From Pseudovibrio sp. M1P-2-3 (GTDB lineage Bacteria; Pseudomonadota; Alphaproteobacteria; Rhizobiales; Stappiaceae): a DNA stretch of 64,000 bases. Location: positions 3,920,001 to 3,984,000 of the forward strand of contig NZ_JARRCW010000001.1 in the NCBI RefSeq assembly GCF_031501865.1. The letters run 5' to 3'. Of this stretch, positions 8,593 through 16,655 are shown piece by piece. Within the stretch, counting starts at the first letter, position 1. Each line of letters starts with the position of its first letter. The notes under the pieces were generated by a model. That model was not told where the DNA came from and searched no databases. It was given only the letters and a program-made list of their open reading frames with translations. The position numbers and the translations under genes were made by a program.

Positions 8593-8969
8593 CCTTCATC
8601 ACAAAATGTTGACAGCAAATACGGATGGGCCGCAAGCGCAAACAATATGCATGCATTGCACAAAACAAAGGCATTTGGTGATACCCGGACTAAAACCACC
8701 TACTCTGATGACACTTTTTTAAGGCTAGTCGCAAAGTTTTCCCCTAGGTGCACAGCCCAGGACAACCGGAGGGTGCTCAAAATATGCCAAGGCATCAACA
8801 CACTAGAACTACTTTAGAATTACTATAAAAATCAGCAAGTTGTCGCAGGCAGCTTTAAGAGTTGACTTCCATCGTCCGAGCTCAGATTATGCGGCAAACT
8901 TGAGTAATTTAGTGAACAAAGATTCAGCTGCTCTGACACCTCTTGGATACGGGTCCCATGGAACTGACA
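8593..8969. other. Intergenic region between LysE gene and iron-binding protein gene
   Basis: This is about 375 bp of divergent promoter region without a credible gene. The only distinct element I see is the Irr/ICE-like sequence at 8813-8829. Confidence 0.6.
8813..8829 (+). promoter_or_regulatory. Candidate Irr (ICE-like) iron-control site
   Basis: The 17-bp sequence TTTAGAATTACTATAAA matches 12 of the 14 fixed positions of the alphaproteobacterial iron control element TTTAGAA-N3-TTCTAAA, as I remember that consensus. It lies about 140 bp before the start of a ferric-iron binding protein gene, where Irr control would make sense. AT-rich DNA produces such matches by chance, so this is a candidate only. 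Confidence 0.35.
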
Positions 8970-10010
8970 ATGACTTGCATTCGCAAAATATCCGCATCAC
9001 TTTTGACCGCGGGTTTTATGCTCTCCGCAGCTTCTGCAACCGCCTCAGAAGAAGTAAACATCTACTCTTACCGACAGCCCGAGCTGATTAAGCCGCTACT
9101 GGATGCGTTCTCGGAAAAAACCGGTATCAAGGCCAATATTGTCTTTGCCAAGAAGGGTCTTGCTGAACGTATCAAAGCCGAAGGCCGGCACTCCCCAGCT
9201 GACGTGCTTCTTTCTGTTGATGTGGGCCGTTTGCAAGGTGCCAAGGAACTTGGCGTTTCTGCACCGCTTGAAAATGATGCTATCAATGCAAACATCCCTG
9301 CAAACTTGCGGGACCCCGAAGGCCACTGGTTTGGCCTGACAACGCGCGCACGCGTTATTTACGCCTCGAAAGATCGGGTAAAACAGGACGCCATTACCTA
9401 TGAAGAGCTGGCGGACCCGAAGTGGAAGGGACGCTTGTGCACACGCTCCGGCCAGCATGTTTACACCATCGGCCTGATTGCCTCCATGATTGCCAACAAT
9501 GGTAAGGAAGAAACGCAAAAATGGCTGGAAAGTGTGCGTGACAACCTCGCCCGCAAACCAACAGGAAATGACCGCGCACAAGTCAAATCCGTCTTTGCCG
9601 GAGAATGCGATATTTCATTGGGCAACACCTATTATATGGGAAAAATGCAGACCAATGAGACTGACCCCGAGCAGAAAGAATGGGCAGAATCCGTACGCAT
9701 TTTATTTCCCAATACACTCGATCGCGGCTCACACGTAAATGTCTCGGGAATGATTTTGGCCAAAAACGCCCCGCATAAGGACAATGCAATCAAACTGATG
9801 GAATTCCTTGCCTCAAAGGAAGCACAGGAGATTTATGCGGCCAAGAACTTTGAGTATCCGGTTCTCACCGATGCCGAGCCATCGGATCGTGTAGCATCTT
9901 GGGGCTCATTCAAACCGGATTCCATTTCCATTCTTGAAATTGCAAAGAACCGTAGAACTGCCAGCGAGCTTGTAGACATTACCGGTTTTGACAATGGACC
10001 ATCCAGCTAA
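8970..10010 (+). CDS. Periplasmic ferric-iron binding protein (FbpA/FutA type ABC component)
   Basis: This extracellular solute-binding protein probably captures Fe(III) in the periplasm for an FbpB-type permease. From ATG at 8970 the product is 346 residues with the signal peptide MTCIRKISASLLTAGFMLSA, cut near ASATA/SEE. The mature protein begins EEVNIYSYRQPELIKPLL. It keeps the tyrosines used for iron in this family: Y32/Y34 near the start and the adjacent pair Y221-Y222 in NTYYMGKM. An in-frame ATG at 8958 and a TTG at 8943 are alternative starts. The stop TAA touches the ATG of the permease gene, so the two are translationally coupled. An ICE-like site lies upstream. Confidence 0.88.
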   Translation: MTCIRKISASLLTAGFMLSAASATASEEVNIYSYRQPELIKPLLDAFSEKTGIKANIVFAKKGLAERIKAEGRHSPADVLLSVDVGRLQGAKELGVSAPLENDAINANIPANLRDPEGHWFGLTTRARVIYASKDRVKQDAITYEELADPKWKGRLCTRSGQHVYTIGLIASMIANNGKEETQKWLESVRDNLARKPTGNDRAQVKSVFAGECDISLGNTYYMGKMQTNETDPEQKEWAESVRILFPNTLDRGSHVNVSGMILAKNAPHKDNAIKLMEFLASKEAQEIYAAKNFEYPVLTDAEPSDRVASWGSFKPDSISILEIAKNRRTASELVDITGFDNGPSS

Positions 10011-11711
10011 ATGGCAACACTAGATTACCCAACAGCAAGCCTTAGGGGGCAGTTTTTTAAGCATATAAGTGCTTCTACCGGCCCAGAACGATTTACAGCT
10101 CTTGCTCTGTTGCTTCTGGCCGGCTTGCTGTTACTGCCGGTGTTTGCGGTGTTCTATCTTGCCCTGCAACCCTCTGGTGATATCTGGAAGCACTTGATTA
10201 TCAATGTGCTTCCCCAATCCACCGCAACAACCCTCTGGCTTATGCTGGGGGTTGGCCTGCTCGTGTTCATTTTGGGGATTACCTGCGCATGGCTTGTGAC
10301 CATGTGCGATTTCCCCGGGCGCAAGTTCTTTGATGTGGCCCTGCTGCTTCCCTTTGCCGTACCCACATACATTATTGCCTTTTCCTATGTGGAGCTGCTG
10401 GACTACTCCGGTCCGGTTCAATCCACCATCCGTTCCTTATTCGGCTTTCAAAGCGCACGAGACTACTGGTTTCCGGAGATCCGCTCTTTAGGCGGTGCCA
10501 TCTTCGTTATGGGGTTTGTGCTCTACCCCTATGTTTATCTGACCACCCGGGCCAGTTTCCTGATCCAATCTGCCTGTACGCTGGATGTCTCCCGTACACT
10601 TGGGGCCGGACCTTTGCGGCTGTTTTGGAAAGTGGCTGTGCCGCTCGCCCGCCCCGCCATTGTGGTTGGCATGACACTGGCCTTGATTGAATGCCTCAAC
10701 GACATCGGTGCTGTCACCTTCTTTGGCGTCAAGACTTTGAGCTTTTCGGTCTATGACACGTGGTTAAACCGCTCCAGCCTAGCAGGTGCCGCACAAATTT
10801 CCTGTGCCATGATCTTGATCGTTCTGGCTCTCATGTACCTTGAAAATTATGGGCGCAGAAAGCAGCGGTTTCATCAATCAACGGGAACCTACCGCTCCTT
10901 GCAAACCTACCAGCTGTCTGGATGGCGTTCCGCGCTGGCGTTGCTTGCCTGTGCTTTGCCTGTGCTGCTCGGCTTTTTTATCCCCGCCTCGCTGCTGGCC
11001 CACCGCGCTTTACGGCGGCTGGATACCTTGCTGACAGCAGAGCTGTGGCAAGCGGCGGTGAATACGCTTGTGCTCTCAACCATCGCATCTCTTCTGGCCG
11101 TGGCCATCAGCCTTATTCTGGCTTATGCACTACGTACCAACAACTCCCCTATGAACAGAACAATCGGCAAGCTTACGACACTGGGCTATGCCTTGCCGGG
11201 CACAATTCTCGCCGTAGGCATCCTCTTTCCCGTTGCTTGGCTGGATAACATTATAGCCGACGGAGCAGAAAAATATCTTGGCTTTGCCACCGGCCTTATT
11301 CTTCTGGGCTCGGGCGCCGCGCTTGTGTATGCCTACGTTGTGCGCTTTCTTGCAGTGTCCTACGGACAAGTACATGGCGGCTTTGCCAAGACGTCCCCAC
11401 ACCTTGATATGGTTTCGCGTACACTGGGCCGCTCCTCGTTGCAAACGCTCCTGCGAATTAACCTGCCCATGCTCAAGCCCGTTTTGTTAACCGCGACCCT
11501 TCTTGCCTTCGTAGAATGCATGAAGGAATTGCCAACAACGCTGTTGCTCCGCCCCTTCAACTTTGAGACCCTCGCCACAACGGTTTTCAACGCCGCTTCC
11601 CGTGAAGCCTTTGAAGACGCCTCTTTACCTGCGCTGACAATTGTTCTGGTGGGGGTTATTCCGGTTATGCTTTTAGCGAGATCAAGCAGCGCGACATTCC
11701 GGCGAAAGTAA
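10011..11711 (+). CDS. Iron ABC transporter permease, two fused permease domains (FbpB type)
   Basis: This is the inner-membrane permease of a ferric-iron ABC importer. The 566-residue chain contains two BPD_transp_1 domains in tandem (about residues 75-290 and 345-555), as in FbpB/HitB. Each has an ATPase-contacting EAA-type loop: DVSRTLGAGPLRLFWKVAVP in the first and the matching SRTLGRSSLQTLLRINLP in the second. The start ATG at 10011 directly follows the binding-protein stop. No ATP-binding subunit gene follows. The next 550 bp are non-coding and the next gene is an RTX protein, so the ATPase must be encoded elsewhere or shared. Confidence 0.9.
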   Translation: MATLDYPTASLRGQFFKHISASTGPERFTALALLLLAGLLLLPVFAVFYLALQPSGDIWKHLIINVLPQSTATTLWLMLGVGLLVFILGITCAWLVTMCDFPGRKFFDVALLLPFAVPTYIIAFSYVELLDYSGPVQSTIRSLFGFQSARDYWFPEIRSLGGAIFVMGFVLYPYVYLTTRASFLIQSACTLDVSRTLGAGPLRLFWKVAVPLARPAIVVGMTLALIECLNDIGAVTFFGVKTLSFSVYDTWLNRSSLAGAAQISCAMILIVLALMYLENYGRRKQRFHQSTGTYRSLQTYQLSGWRSALALLACALPVLLGFFIPASLLAHRALRRLDTLLTAELWQAAVNTLVLSTIASLLAVAISLILAYALRTNNSPMNRTIGKLTTLGYALPGTILAVGILFPVAWLDNIIADGAEKYLGFATGLILLGSGAALVYAYVVRFLAVSYGQVHGGFAKTSPHLDMVSRTLGRSSLQTLLRINLPMLKPVLLTATLLAFVECMKELPTTLLLRPFNFETLATTVFNAASREAFEDASLPALTIVLVGVIPVMLLARSSSATFRRK

Positions 11712-12264
11712 AATCTGGCAGGCAACCAACTCTGGCGTTGCCTGCCACACCTCCAAACCAACCCGATAGATACTGATTTTCTGCTCCCCCAACCGCACTT
11801 CGCCCCCCACCGGACGGTCACGATCTCAATATTCAAAAGCAATCGTGGCAAATATGCAGGCAGTTTAACCTTCTTTATTCAAGCTCACCGAAACGTTACA
11901 GTTCAGTTACCTACTCATTAAATATAATTAATACTCATAAAACATGGAAAATTAGCTTATAATTTTCAATAGTTTAAAACCTACTAGTTTTCTGCAACCA
12001 GCACCACCCCACAGTAAATGCAGTCCTAATACATTACACTCATGTAATTTTAATCTGGACATTTTCCTCCAAAAAAATATCTTACCCTACGTTAGGCAAT
12101 GTAGAAACTGGAGACAAACAGGACATCAAGGTTCGAAGCAAAAATCAAATCTTAAACCATCCAAGAAAACCTATTTATTCCTCTACGTAATCCATAGCGT
12201 TGCAGGAATGCGAATGCAAAATTCAGCCCACATAAGCTGATGTAAGAACAAAAGGACACTTATC
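11712..12264. other. AT-rich intergenic region with a hairpin
   Basis: These 553 bp have no credible gene. A perfect 10-bp inverted repeat (arms 11717-11726 and 11737-11746, GGCAGGCAAC/GTTGCCTGCC) lies just after the permease stop. It may help end transcription, although no T-tract follows. The remainder is AT-rich and includes the promoter region of the RTX gene, where I see no confident promoter motif. Confidence 0.6.
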
Positions 12265-12804
12265 ATGCCAAGTAGAAACCCAGGCAGAGACCCAGGCCAT
12301 GACTCTGATTCCTATGGAAGAGTTACAGACTATACGAATGCTAACTCAGGGAAAAGCTACAACGGTGGCAATAGTGATGACCTGATATTGGGTAGTCAAT
12401 ACAACGATACATTTAGCGGCGGAAAAGGAGCCGACCGTATAGAAGGTGGAGCTGGCAATGATGTCCTTGATGGTAATCGGGGCAGCGACACGGTCAAAGG
12501 AGGTGCAGGCAACGATACCATTACTGGCGGTAAAGGAAACGACACCCTGACAGGTGGCACTGGCAGCGATACCTTCATTTTCGAACGAGACGACGATAAA
12601 GATGTGATTACGGACTTCGATCCGGGTAATGATACTATCCTCTTTGAGGGTTTTGGAAACAACCGCGATAGCTTCAACGAAATCATGAATAATGCCAGCA
12701 ACCAGAATGGCAATGTCGTGATCAATATGGGTAGTGGTGACGAGCTCACACTGGAAGGTCTGAGTAAATCCGATCTCAGTTCGGACGATTTTTCCTTCGG
12801 TTAG
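12265..12804 (+). CDS. Small RTX (hemolysin-type calcium-binding) protein
   Basis: This 179-residue protein is dominated by calcium-binding RTX nonapeptides. About six GGxGxDxUx repeats run from residue 51 to 103 (GGKGADRIE, GGAGNDVLD, GNRGSDTVK, GGAGNDTIT, GGKGNDTLT, GGTGSDTFIF). A family-typical tail follows (DVITDFDPGNDTILFEG, then LTLEGLSKSDLSSDDF) that should act as a C-terminal type I secretion signal. There is no N-terminal signal peptide and no enzymatic domain; the first 34 residues are polar and low-complexity (PGRDPGHDSDSYG). No type I secretion genes are nearby. RTX repeats fold only when calcium is abundant outside the cell, so an extracellular role is expected. ATG at 12265 is preceded by AAAGGA. 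Confidence 0.85.
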   Translation: MPSRNPGRDPGHDSDSYGRVTDYTNANSGKSYNGGNSDDLILGSQYNDTFSGGKGADRIEGGAGNDVLDGNRGSDTVKGGAGNDTITGGKGNDTLTGGTGSDTFIFERDDDKDVITDFDPGNDTILFEGFGNNRDSFNEIMNNASNQNGNVVINMGSGDELTLEGLSKSDLSSDDFSFG

Positions 12805-12816
12805 GTTTGCCTGTAT

Positions 12817-12866
12817 CACACGAAAAGAACTCCGCCCTGAAATACTGGCGGAGTTCTTTTCGTGTG
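12817..12866 (+). terminator. Perfect 20-bp hairpin after the RTX gene
   Basis: The arms at 12817-12836 and 12847-12866 are perfectly complementary over 20 bp with a 10-base loop. The hairpin begins 12 bp after the RTX stop. The right arm contains CTTTTCG, so a T-rich segment lies within the stem rather than after it. It is probably the RTX transcription terminator, possibly bidirectional. Confidence 0.7.
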
Positions 12867-12877
12867 TTGGGCCGACT

Positions 12878-12925
12878 GTATAGCCTTTATAAAGTCCGCC
12901 TCATCGAACTTTATAAAGGCTATAC
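12878..12925. terminator. Second perfect hairpin, 18-bp arms
   Basis: The arms at 12878-12895 and 12908-12925 (GTATAGCCTTTATAAAGT and its complement) pair perfectly over 18 bp, with a 12-base loop. It starts only 11 bp after the first hairpin and faces the convergent LysE gene. It may serve minus-strand transcripts, or be a mobile palindrome or protein-binding site. There is no clear T-run on either side. Confidence 0.55.
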
Positions 12926-13026
12926 AAGTAATGCCAGCCAGAAATAAGAGGAACTTATTGGGTTCCATCTGAGCAAGAAAGCGGTTTCCTATAGGTTCCC
13001 GATAATGCAGCTTGGTATAAAACGGG

Positions 13027-13653
13027 CTATCTCGTTGTTGCTGCCAGTTTCAGCGCCATGCCAATAAACACAACAGAAGCAATACGATTCATGACCGTTT
13101 GAGCCATAACAGACTGGTTCAAGCGTTCGCCAATAACTCCAGCCGCCAACGCAACGCCCCCGAAAACAAGAAGCGTGGACAGAATAAACACCGCGCCCAA
13201 CTGAACAAATTGCGGCAAAAGTGCCCCTCTGGCAGGGTCAATAAATTGGGGCAGGAAGGACAGGAAGAAAATACCCACTTTCGGATTTGTGATATTCATA
13301 ATCACACCGCGTCGGTAAAGCGGCATAAGAGAGGCTTTTTCCGCTGCGCCGGGTGCAATTGGCTGTGGCTTCGCCCGAAAAGCACCCCAAGCCAGATACA
13401 AAAGGTATCCCACACCCAAGGCCTTCACCAATGTGAACGCCAGTTCCGAGGCTTGAAAAATAGCCGTCACACCCAAGGCAACAGCCAGCGTGTGAAAAAT
13501 GAGCCCCGTACATAACCCTAGAGTAACAACAACCCCTGCTGAGCGGCCTGATACGGCAGACTGGGTCAGCACAAAAATATTATCAGGCCCCGGAGCCAAT
13601 GCCAGCAAGATCGTGACGGAGAAAAAACCGGCGAGAACATCGAATGGAATCAA
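13027..13653 (-). CDS. LysE/RhtB family amino-acid exporter
   Basis: This is the third LysE-family inner-membrane exporter in the window (208 residues). It begins MIPFDVLAGFFSVTILLALA and continues PGPDNIFVLTQSAVSGRSAG, the family's first-helix motif. It later shows NITNPKVGIFFLSFLPQF (near residues 115-133), the conserved NPK segment. The start codon is TTG at 13653, chosen because GGAGC lies five bases upstream and any later start would cut the first helix. The substrate is unknown. It is transcribed alone, towards the two hairpins that follow the RTX gene. Confidence 0.86.
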   Translation of the reverse strand: MIPFDVLAGFFSVTILLALAPGPDNIFVLTQSAVSGRSAGVVVTLGLCTGLIFHTLAVALGVTAIFQASELAFTLVKALGVGYLLYLAWGAFRAKPQPIAPGAAEKASLMPLYRRGVIMNITNPKVGIFFLSFLPQFIDPARGALLPQFVQLGAVFILSTLLVFGGVALAAGVIGERLNQSVMAQTVMNRIASVVFIGMALKLAATTR

Positions 13654-13772
13654 GAGAAGCTCCTCAGCTTAGGTGGAACCTAAAACGACTAGGGCCACCT
13701 ACCACACTTTTTCTTCAAAAATAATGGCAATCTTTGCCCAAAAACTGCTCTCGTTCTTTGCCTCAACTTTTC

Positions 13773-14498
13773 TTATGTGCGTAGGCTCTTAAAGAGCCTT
13801 AAGGGATTCAGCCCGGACATTTTGCCGTTTCTTGGCGCATCCGTTTGTCTTGCGGCACGCCCCTTCATGTGTTCCGCCCAAACACCATTCGTCGAACAGG
13901 CCGTTTTCAAAACCCTATAGGATCTCATTTCCCTGCGGTGAAGGTGCCTCAACATTTTAATATAGGTACGCAAACTACCGTACTTTCGGTAGCTCTTGTG
14001 CCCGATCCCATCGACCAGAACATACCGATAGGTCCCGTCTTTCAATTTTTGCACGCAAATATTAATCGGCTTCAGGTCGCGGCACAGCACCCTGTCTTTT
14101 AGAAGCCTCTTTTTAAACTCCCGTAGAGCGACGCTATGCTTCTTTTGCTCGGAAACGTCATGCTCCTTTGACATTTCATGGAACAATGTCTTGGAGGGGT
14201 GCTGCGACGTTTCATCCTTAACCAGCTGGAAAACCGCCCCGCGTCCCCGAGAAGTTTCAACGGAATCATAAAATTGCGCAATTGCGTGAAAATTTAAATG
14301 ACCACGCTTCTGTTCCAGAAACGAATAGTAGTCCAACTCGGCGCTTGTTCCGAATTGGCCGTGATTGAGACGTTCCCTTGGGCCTGATGTATTCTTATCG
14401 ACCTTGATACACAGCTCTTTATTGTGCGGGTGATAATAAATGTCACGTATACCGCCCGAGGCGAAATGATCTTCTTCTCTTAGTTGCAGCAATTGCAC
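13773..14498 (-). CDS. YrbL-like kinase-fold protein (distal copy)
   Basis: This is a YrbL-family protein, related to a PhoP-regulated protein of enterobacteria whose function is not established. The sequence shows remnants of a protein-kinase-like fold: a GGIRDIYYHPHN loop, CIKVD near residue 31 (like the ATP-binding lysine), CRDLKPINI near residue 146 (like the catalytic HRDLKPxN loop) and VDGIGH near 166 (like DFG). The first start is GTG at 14498. TTG at 14494 is spaced better from AGGGGG, but it is in another phase and I did not adopt it. Compared with its neighbour this copy is 30 residues longer, with a basic tail (KMSGLNPLRLFKSLRT). It lies 78 bp downstream of the paralogue and has its own copy of the GTTAC palindrome. 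Confidence 0.75.
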   Translation of the reverse strand: MQLLQLREEDHFASGGIRDIYYHPHNKELCIKVDKNTSGPRERLNHGQFGTSAELDYYSFLEQKRGHLNFHAIAQFYDSVETSRGRGAVFQLVKDETSQHPSKTLFHEMSKEHDVSEQKKHSVALREFKKRLLKDRVLCRDLKPINICVQKLKDGTYRYVLVDGIGHKSYRKYGSLRTYIKMLRHLHRREMRSYRVLKTACSTNGVWAEHMKGRAARQTDAPRNGKMSGLNPLRLFKSLRT

Positions 14499-14518
14499 CC
14501 CCTATATCCAGGGTGACC

Positions 14519-14534
14519 ATTACCAATAGGTAAC
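14519..14534. promoter_or_regulatory. Palindromic site upstream of distal YrbL-like gene
   Basis: ATTAC-CAATAG-GTAAC (14519-14534) is a near-palindrome. It matches GTTAC-CAAATC-GTAAC, found at the same relative place before the neighbouring paralogue (15242-15257). Both lie about 20-30 bp before the start codon, with a C-rich/G-rich hairpin between. It is probably a shared operator. Confidence 0.5.
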
Positions 14535-14576
14535 GAGGCTCGCAAGAGAAATGTAACCGGTGAACAACACGCGCAA

Positions 14577-15212
14577 TTACCCTTGTGAAGGGCTCCATGC
14601 CTTCCAACGATTTTGACTGACTTTATAATTAAGGCAGGCGGATTTGAGCTTCCGATAGGAAGTCATCTTTTTCTTTCTAATTTTGCCCAGCATGGTGAAA
14701 AAAGTCGCCAGTCGGCTATAGCCACGGTATCTGGGATGCCCCATGCCATCAATTACAAAGTACTGATAATCGCCATTCGTCTTCTTTTGCACGCAAACAT
14801 TGAGGTAGGCGAGGTCCCGGCAAAGAACTCCATCCCTTAACAGCTTTCTTCTGAAGGTTTTAAGGGCTCTAGAATGTTTCGCCTTCTCTTCCTCACTGTG
14901 ATCTCGAAGCATCTCATGGTAAAGCGTCTTGGAAGGCTCCTGCGTATCTTCATCCCTGATAAGCGCAAATACCGTTCCAACTCCCATATTGGTTTGGACG
15001 GTACCGTAGTATGAGGACAGTGCCTTAAAGTCGACTTTACCACGTTTGCTATACATATAAGAGTAGAATGCAGCCTCATGATTTGTCCCGCTTTCTGCCC
15101 GCGCCAAGACACCCCTATCGACTTTTATGCACTTTAAATTATCATGGGGATGTATATAGACATCGCGCTTAGTTCCCGATGCCAGCCGATTCCCGTCCTG
15201 CAAAATTATCAA
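14577..15212 (-). CDS. YrbL-like kinase-fold protein (proximal copy)
   Basis: This paralogue of the downstream YrbL-like gene has 211 residues. It shares the block order ASGTKRDVYIHPHD, CIKVD, SKTLYHEMLRDHSEEEK, LLRDGVLCRDL, IDGMGHPRY and a Lys/Arg-rich end. In the catalytic-loop equivalent it reads CRDLAYLNV where the other copy has CRDLKPINI, so the kinase-like Lys is lost here. The start shown is TTG at 15212, placed because AGGGGG lies five bases upstream; that ribosome binding site is inside the 3' arm of a hairpin (15217-15238). A TTG three codons later is an alternative. Biological role and partner are unknown. Confidence 0.75.
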   Translation of the reverse strand: MIILQDGNRLASGTKRDVYIHPHDNLKCIKVDRGVLARAESGTNHEAAFYSYMYSKRGKVDFKALSSYYGTVQTNMGVGTVFALIRDEDTQEPSKTLYHEMLRDHSEEEKAKHSRALKTFRRKLLRDGVLCRDLAYLNVCVQKKTNGDYQYFVIDGMGHPRYRGYSRLATFFTMLGKIRKKKMTSYRKLKSACLNYKVSQNRWKAWSPSQG

Positions 15213-15238
15213 AAAAGCCCCCTAATGTCTTAGGGGGC
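15211..15238 (-). terminator. Intrinsic terminator / leader hairpin overlapping the YrbL-like start
   Basis: Read on the minus strand, the arms GCCCCCTAA and TTAGGGGGC (15217-15238) enclose a short loop and are followed by six Ts (15211-15216). This is a classical intrinsic terminator for the CoA-transferase genes that end at 15315. Its T-tract runs into the TTG start of the next gene and its right arm carries that gene's AGGGGG ribosome binding site. It could therefore also act as a leader attenuator. Confidence 0.65.
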
Positions 15239-15241
15239 ATG

Positions 15242-15257
15242 GTTACCAAATCGTAAC
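15242..15257. promoter_or_regulatory. Palindromic site upstream of proximal YrbL-like gene
   Basis: GTTAC-CAAATC-GTAAC is a perfect inverted repeat with a six-base centre. It extends by one further pair on each side (15241-15258). A related palindrome occurs before the paralogous gene at 14519-14534. I infer a shared transcription-factor site. Confidence 0.55.
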
Positions 15258-15314
15258 CTAAGGATCAAGATTGGGAATTTATCCGATATAATTGGAAGCG
15301 GGCACCGCTTCAGC

Positions 15315-15944
15315 CTAGGAAATCAGCGTTGCCTCTGTTTTCCCCTTCACTTCCTCCAGAGTTACTCCCGGAGCAAGCTGGATAACTTGCAGGCCGCCTT
15401 CAACCACATCAAAGACCCCGAGATCAGTGATGATGCGGTCAACACAGCGAACGCCGGTCAGGGGCAAGCTACATTTTTTCAAAAGTTTTGGGGCTCCTGA
15501 TTTGCTTGTATGGTCCATAACAACCACCACGCGCTTGACGCCGGCAACCAGATCCATCGCGCCGCCCATTCCTTTAACAAGCTTGCCGGGGATCATCCAG
15601 TTGGCCAAATCCCCGTTCTCGGCAACTTCCATAGCCCCAAGAATAGACAGGTCAATATGTCCACCACGGATCATGGCGAAGCTGTCTGCCGAAGAAAAAT
15701 AGCTGGTCCGTTTCAACTCGGTGATTGTCTGTTTACCGGCATTGATCAGGTCGGCATCAATTTCATCGGCGGTAGGAAACGGCCCCATGCCCAACATTCC
15801 GTTTTCCGATTGCAAAGTAACATTCACGCCGTCGGGGATATAGTTGGAAACCAATGTGGGGATTCCGATCCCAAGGTTCACATAGAAACCGTCTTTTAAC
15901 TCCTCAGCCGCAAGGGCGGCCATTTCATCGCGGGTCCAAGCCAT
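15315..15944 (-). CDS. 3-oxoacid CoA-transferase, subunit B
   Basis: This is the beta subunit of a 3-oxoacid (succinyl-CoA:acetoacetate type) CoA-transferase. The enzyme moves CoA between a donor thioester and acetoacetate or a related acid in ketone-body and branched-chain degradation. The 209-residue length is typical. The active-site loop [14 protein letters not shown] near residue 42 includes the catalytic Glu of the SENG motif. [11 protein letters not shown] near residue 22 and [19 protein letters not shown] near 127 are also conserved in the family. The gene begins 15 bp after the subunit A stop, so the two form an operon. A terminator follows at 15211-15238. Confidence 0.92.
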   Translation of the reverse strand: MAWTRDEMAALAAEELKDGFYVNLGIGIPTLVSNYIPDGVNVTLQSENGMLGMGPFPTADEIDADLINAGKQTITELKRTSYFSSADSFAMIRGGHIDLSILGAMEVAENGDLANWMIPGKLVKGMGGAMDLVAGVKRVVVVMDHTSKSGAPKLLKKCSLPLTGVRCVDRIITDLGVFDVVEGGLQVIQLAPGVTLEEVKGKTEATLIS

Positions 15945-15959
15945 GACTTAAGTCCTCCC

Positions 15960-16655
15960 TTATCCTTCACGGATTGTGCGTTGCTCAATGCGTTTTTCAA
16001 AATTTCCCTGACTGATACGGTCAACAAAAATTCCGGGAGTATGGATCTGATCGGGATCAAGCTTTCCCGTTTCCACCAGCTCCTCAACCTCAACCAGAGT
16101 AATCTTGCCAGCTGTTGCCATCATGGGATTGAAATTGCGCGCTGTCTTACGGAATATGAGGTTCCCTTCATGGTCCCCCCTCCACGCTTTTACCAAGGAG
16201 ATATCAGCGGTCAGCCCGGTTTCCATGATATGGGTTTCACCGTTGAAATCCTTGTGCTCTTTACCTTCCGCAATCAAGGTACCAACACCGGTTTTAGTGT
16301 AAAAGCCCGGTATTCCCGCACCCCCTGCCCGGATCCGTTCGGCAAGTGTTCCTTGCGGGTTAAACTCCAGCTCCAGCTCTCCGTTCAGATACTGCTTGGC
16401 AAATATTGCGTTTTCTCCCACATAGGAGGAAACCATCTTATCGATCTGCCGTGTTTGCAACATGATGCCGGAGCCAAAATCATCGACACCACAATTATTG
16501 GAAATGACTGTCAGTCCCGATACACCTGAATCGCGCAAAGCTATGATAAGATTTTCGGGAATGCCACAGAGGCCAAAGCCACCAACCATCACGGTCATGC
16601 CGTCGAAGGGAAGGCCTTCAAGAGCCGCTGCCGCTGACGGGAAAACTTTATTCAT
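15960..16655 (-). CDS. 3-oxoacid CoA-transferase, subunit A
   Basis: This is the alpha subunit, partner of the gene just downstream. The start at 16655 gives MNKVFPSAAAALEGLPFDGM with GGGAG six bases upstream. An ATG at 16718 would add a Cys-rich leader unlike the family. The 231-residue protein carries VMVGGFGLCGIPENLI (about residues 23-38), the CoA-binding glycine-rich region of the family. SNNCGVDDFGSGIML and GVGTLIAEGKEHKDFNGE are further typical blocks. The likely substrate pair is succinyl-CoA and acetoacetate, though other 3-oxoacids are possible. No thiolase or hydroxybutyrate dehydrogenase is directly attached; a thiolase lies about 17 kb away. Confidence 0.92.
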   Translation of the reverse strand: MNKVFPSAAAALEGLPFDGMTVMVGGFGLCGIPENLIIALRDSGVSGLTVISNNCGVDDFGSGIMLQTRQIDKMVSSYVGENAIFAKQYLNGELELEFNPQGTLAERIRAGGAGIPGFYTKTGVGTLIAEGKEHKDFNGETHIMETGLTADISLVKAWRGDHEGNLIFRKTARNFNPMMATAGKITLVEVEELVETGKLDPDQIHTPGIFVDRISQGNFEKRIEQRTIREG

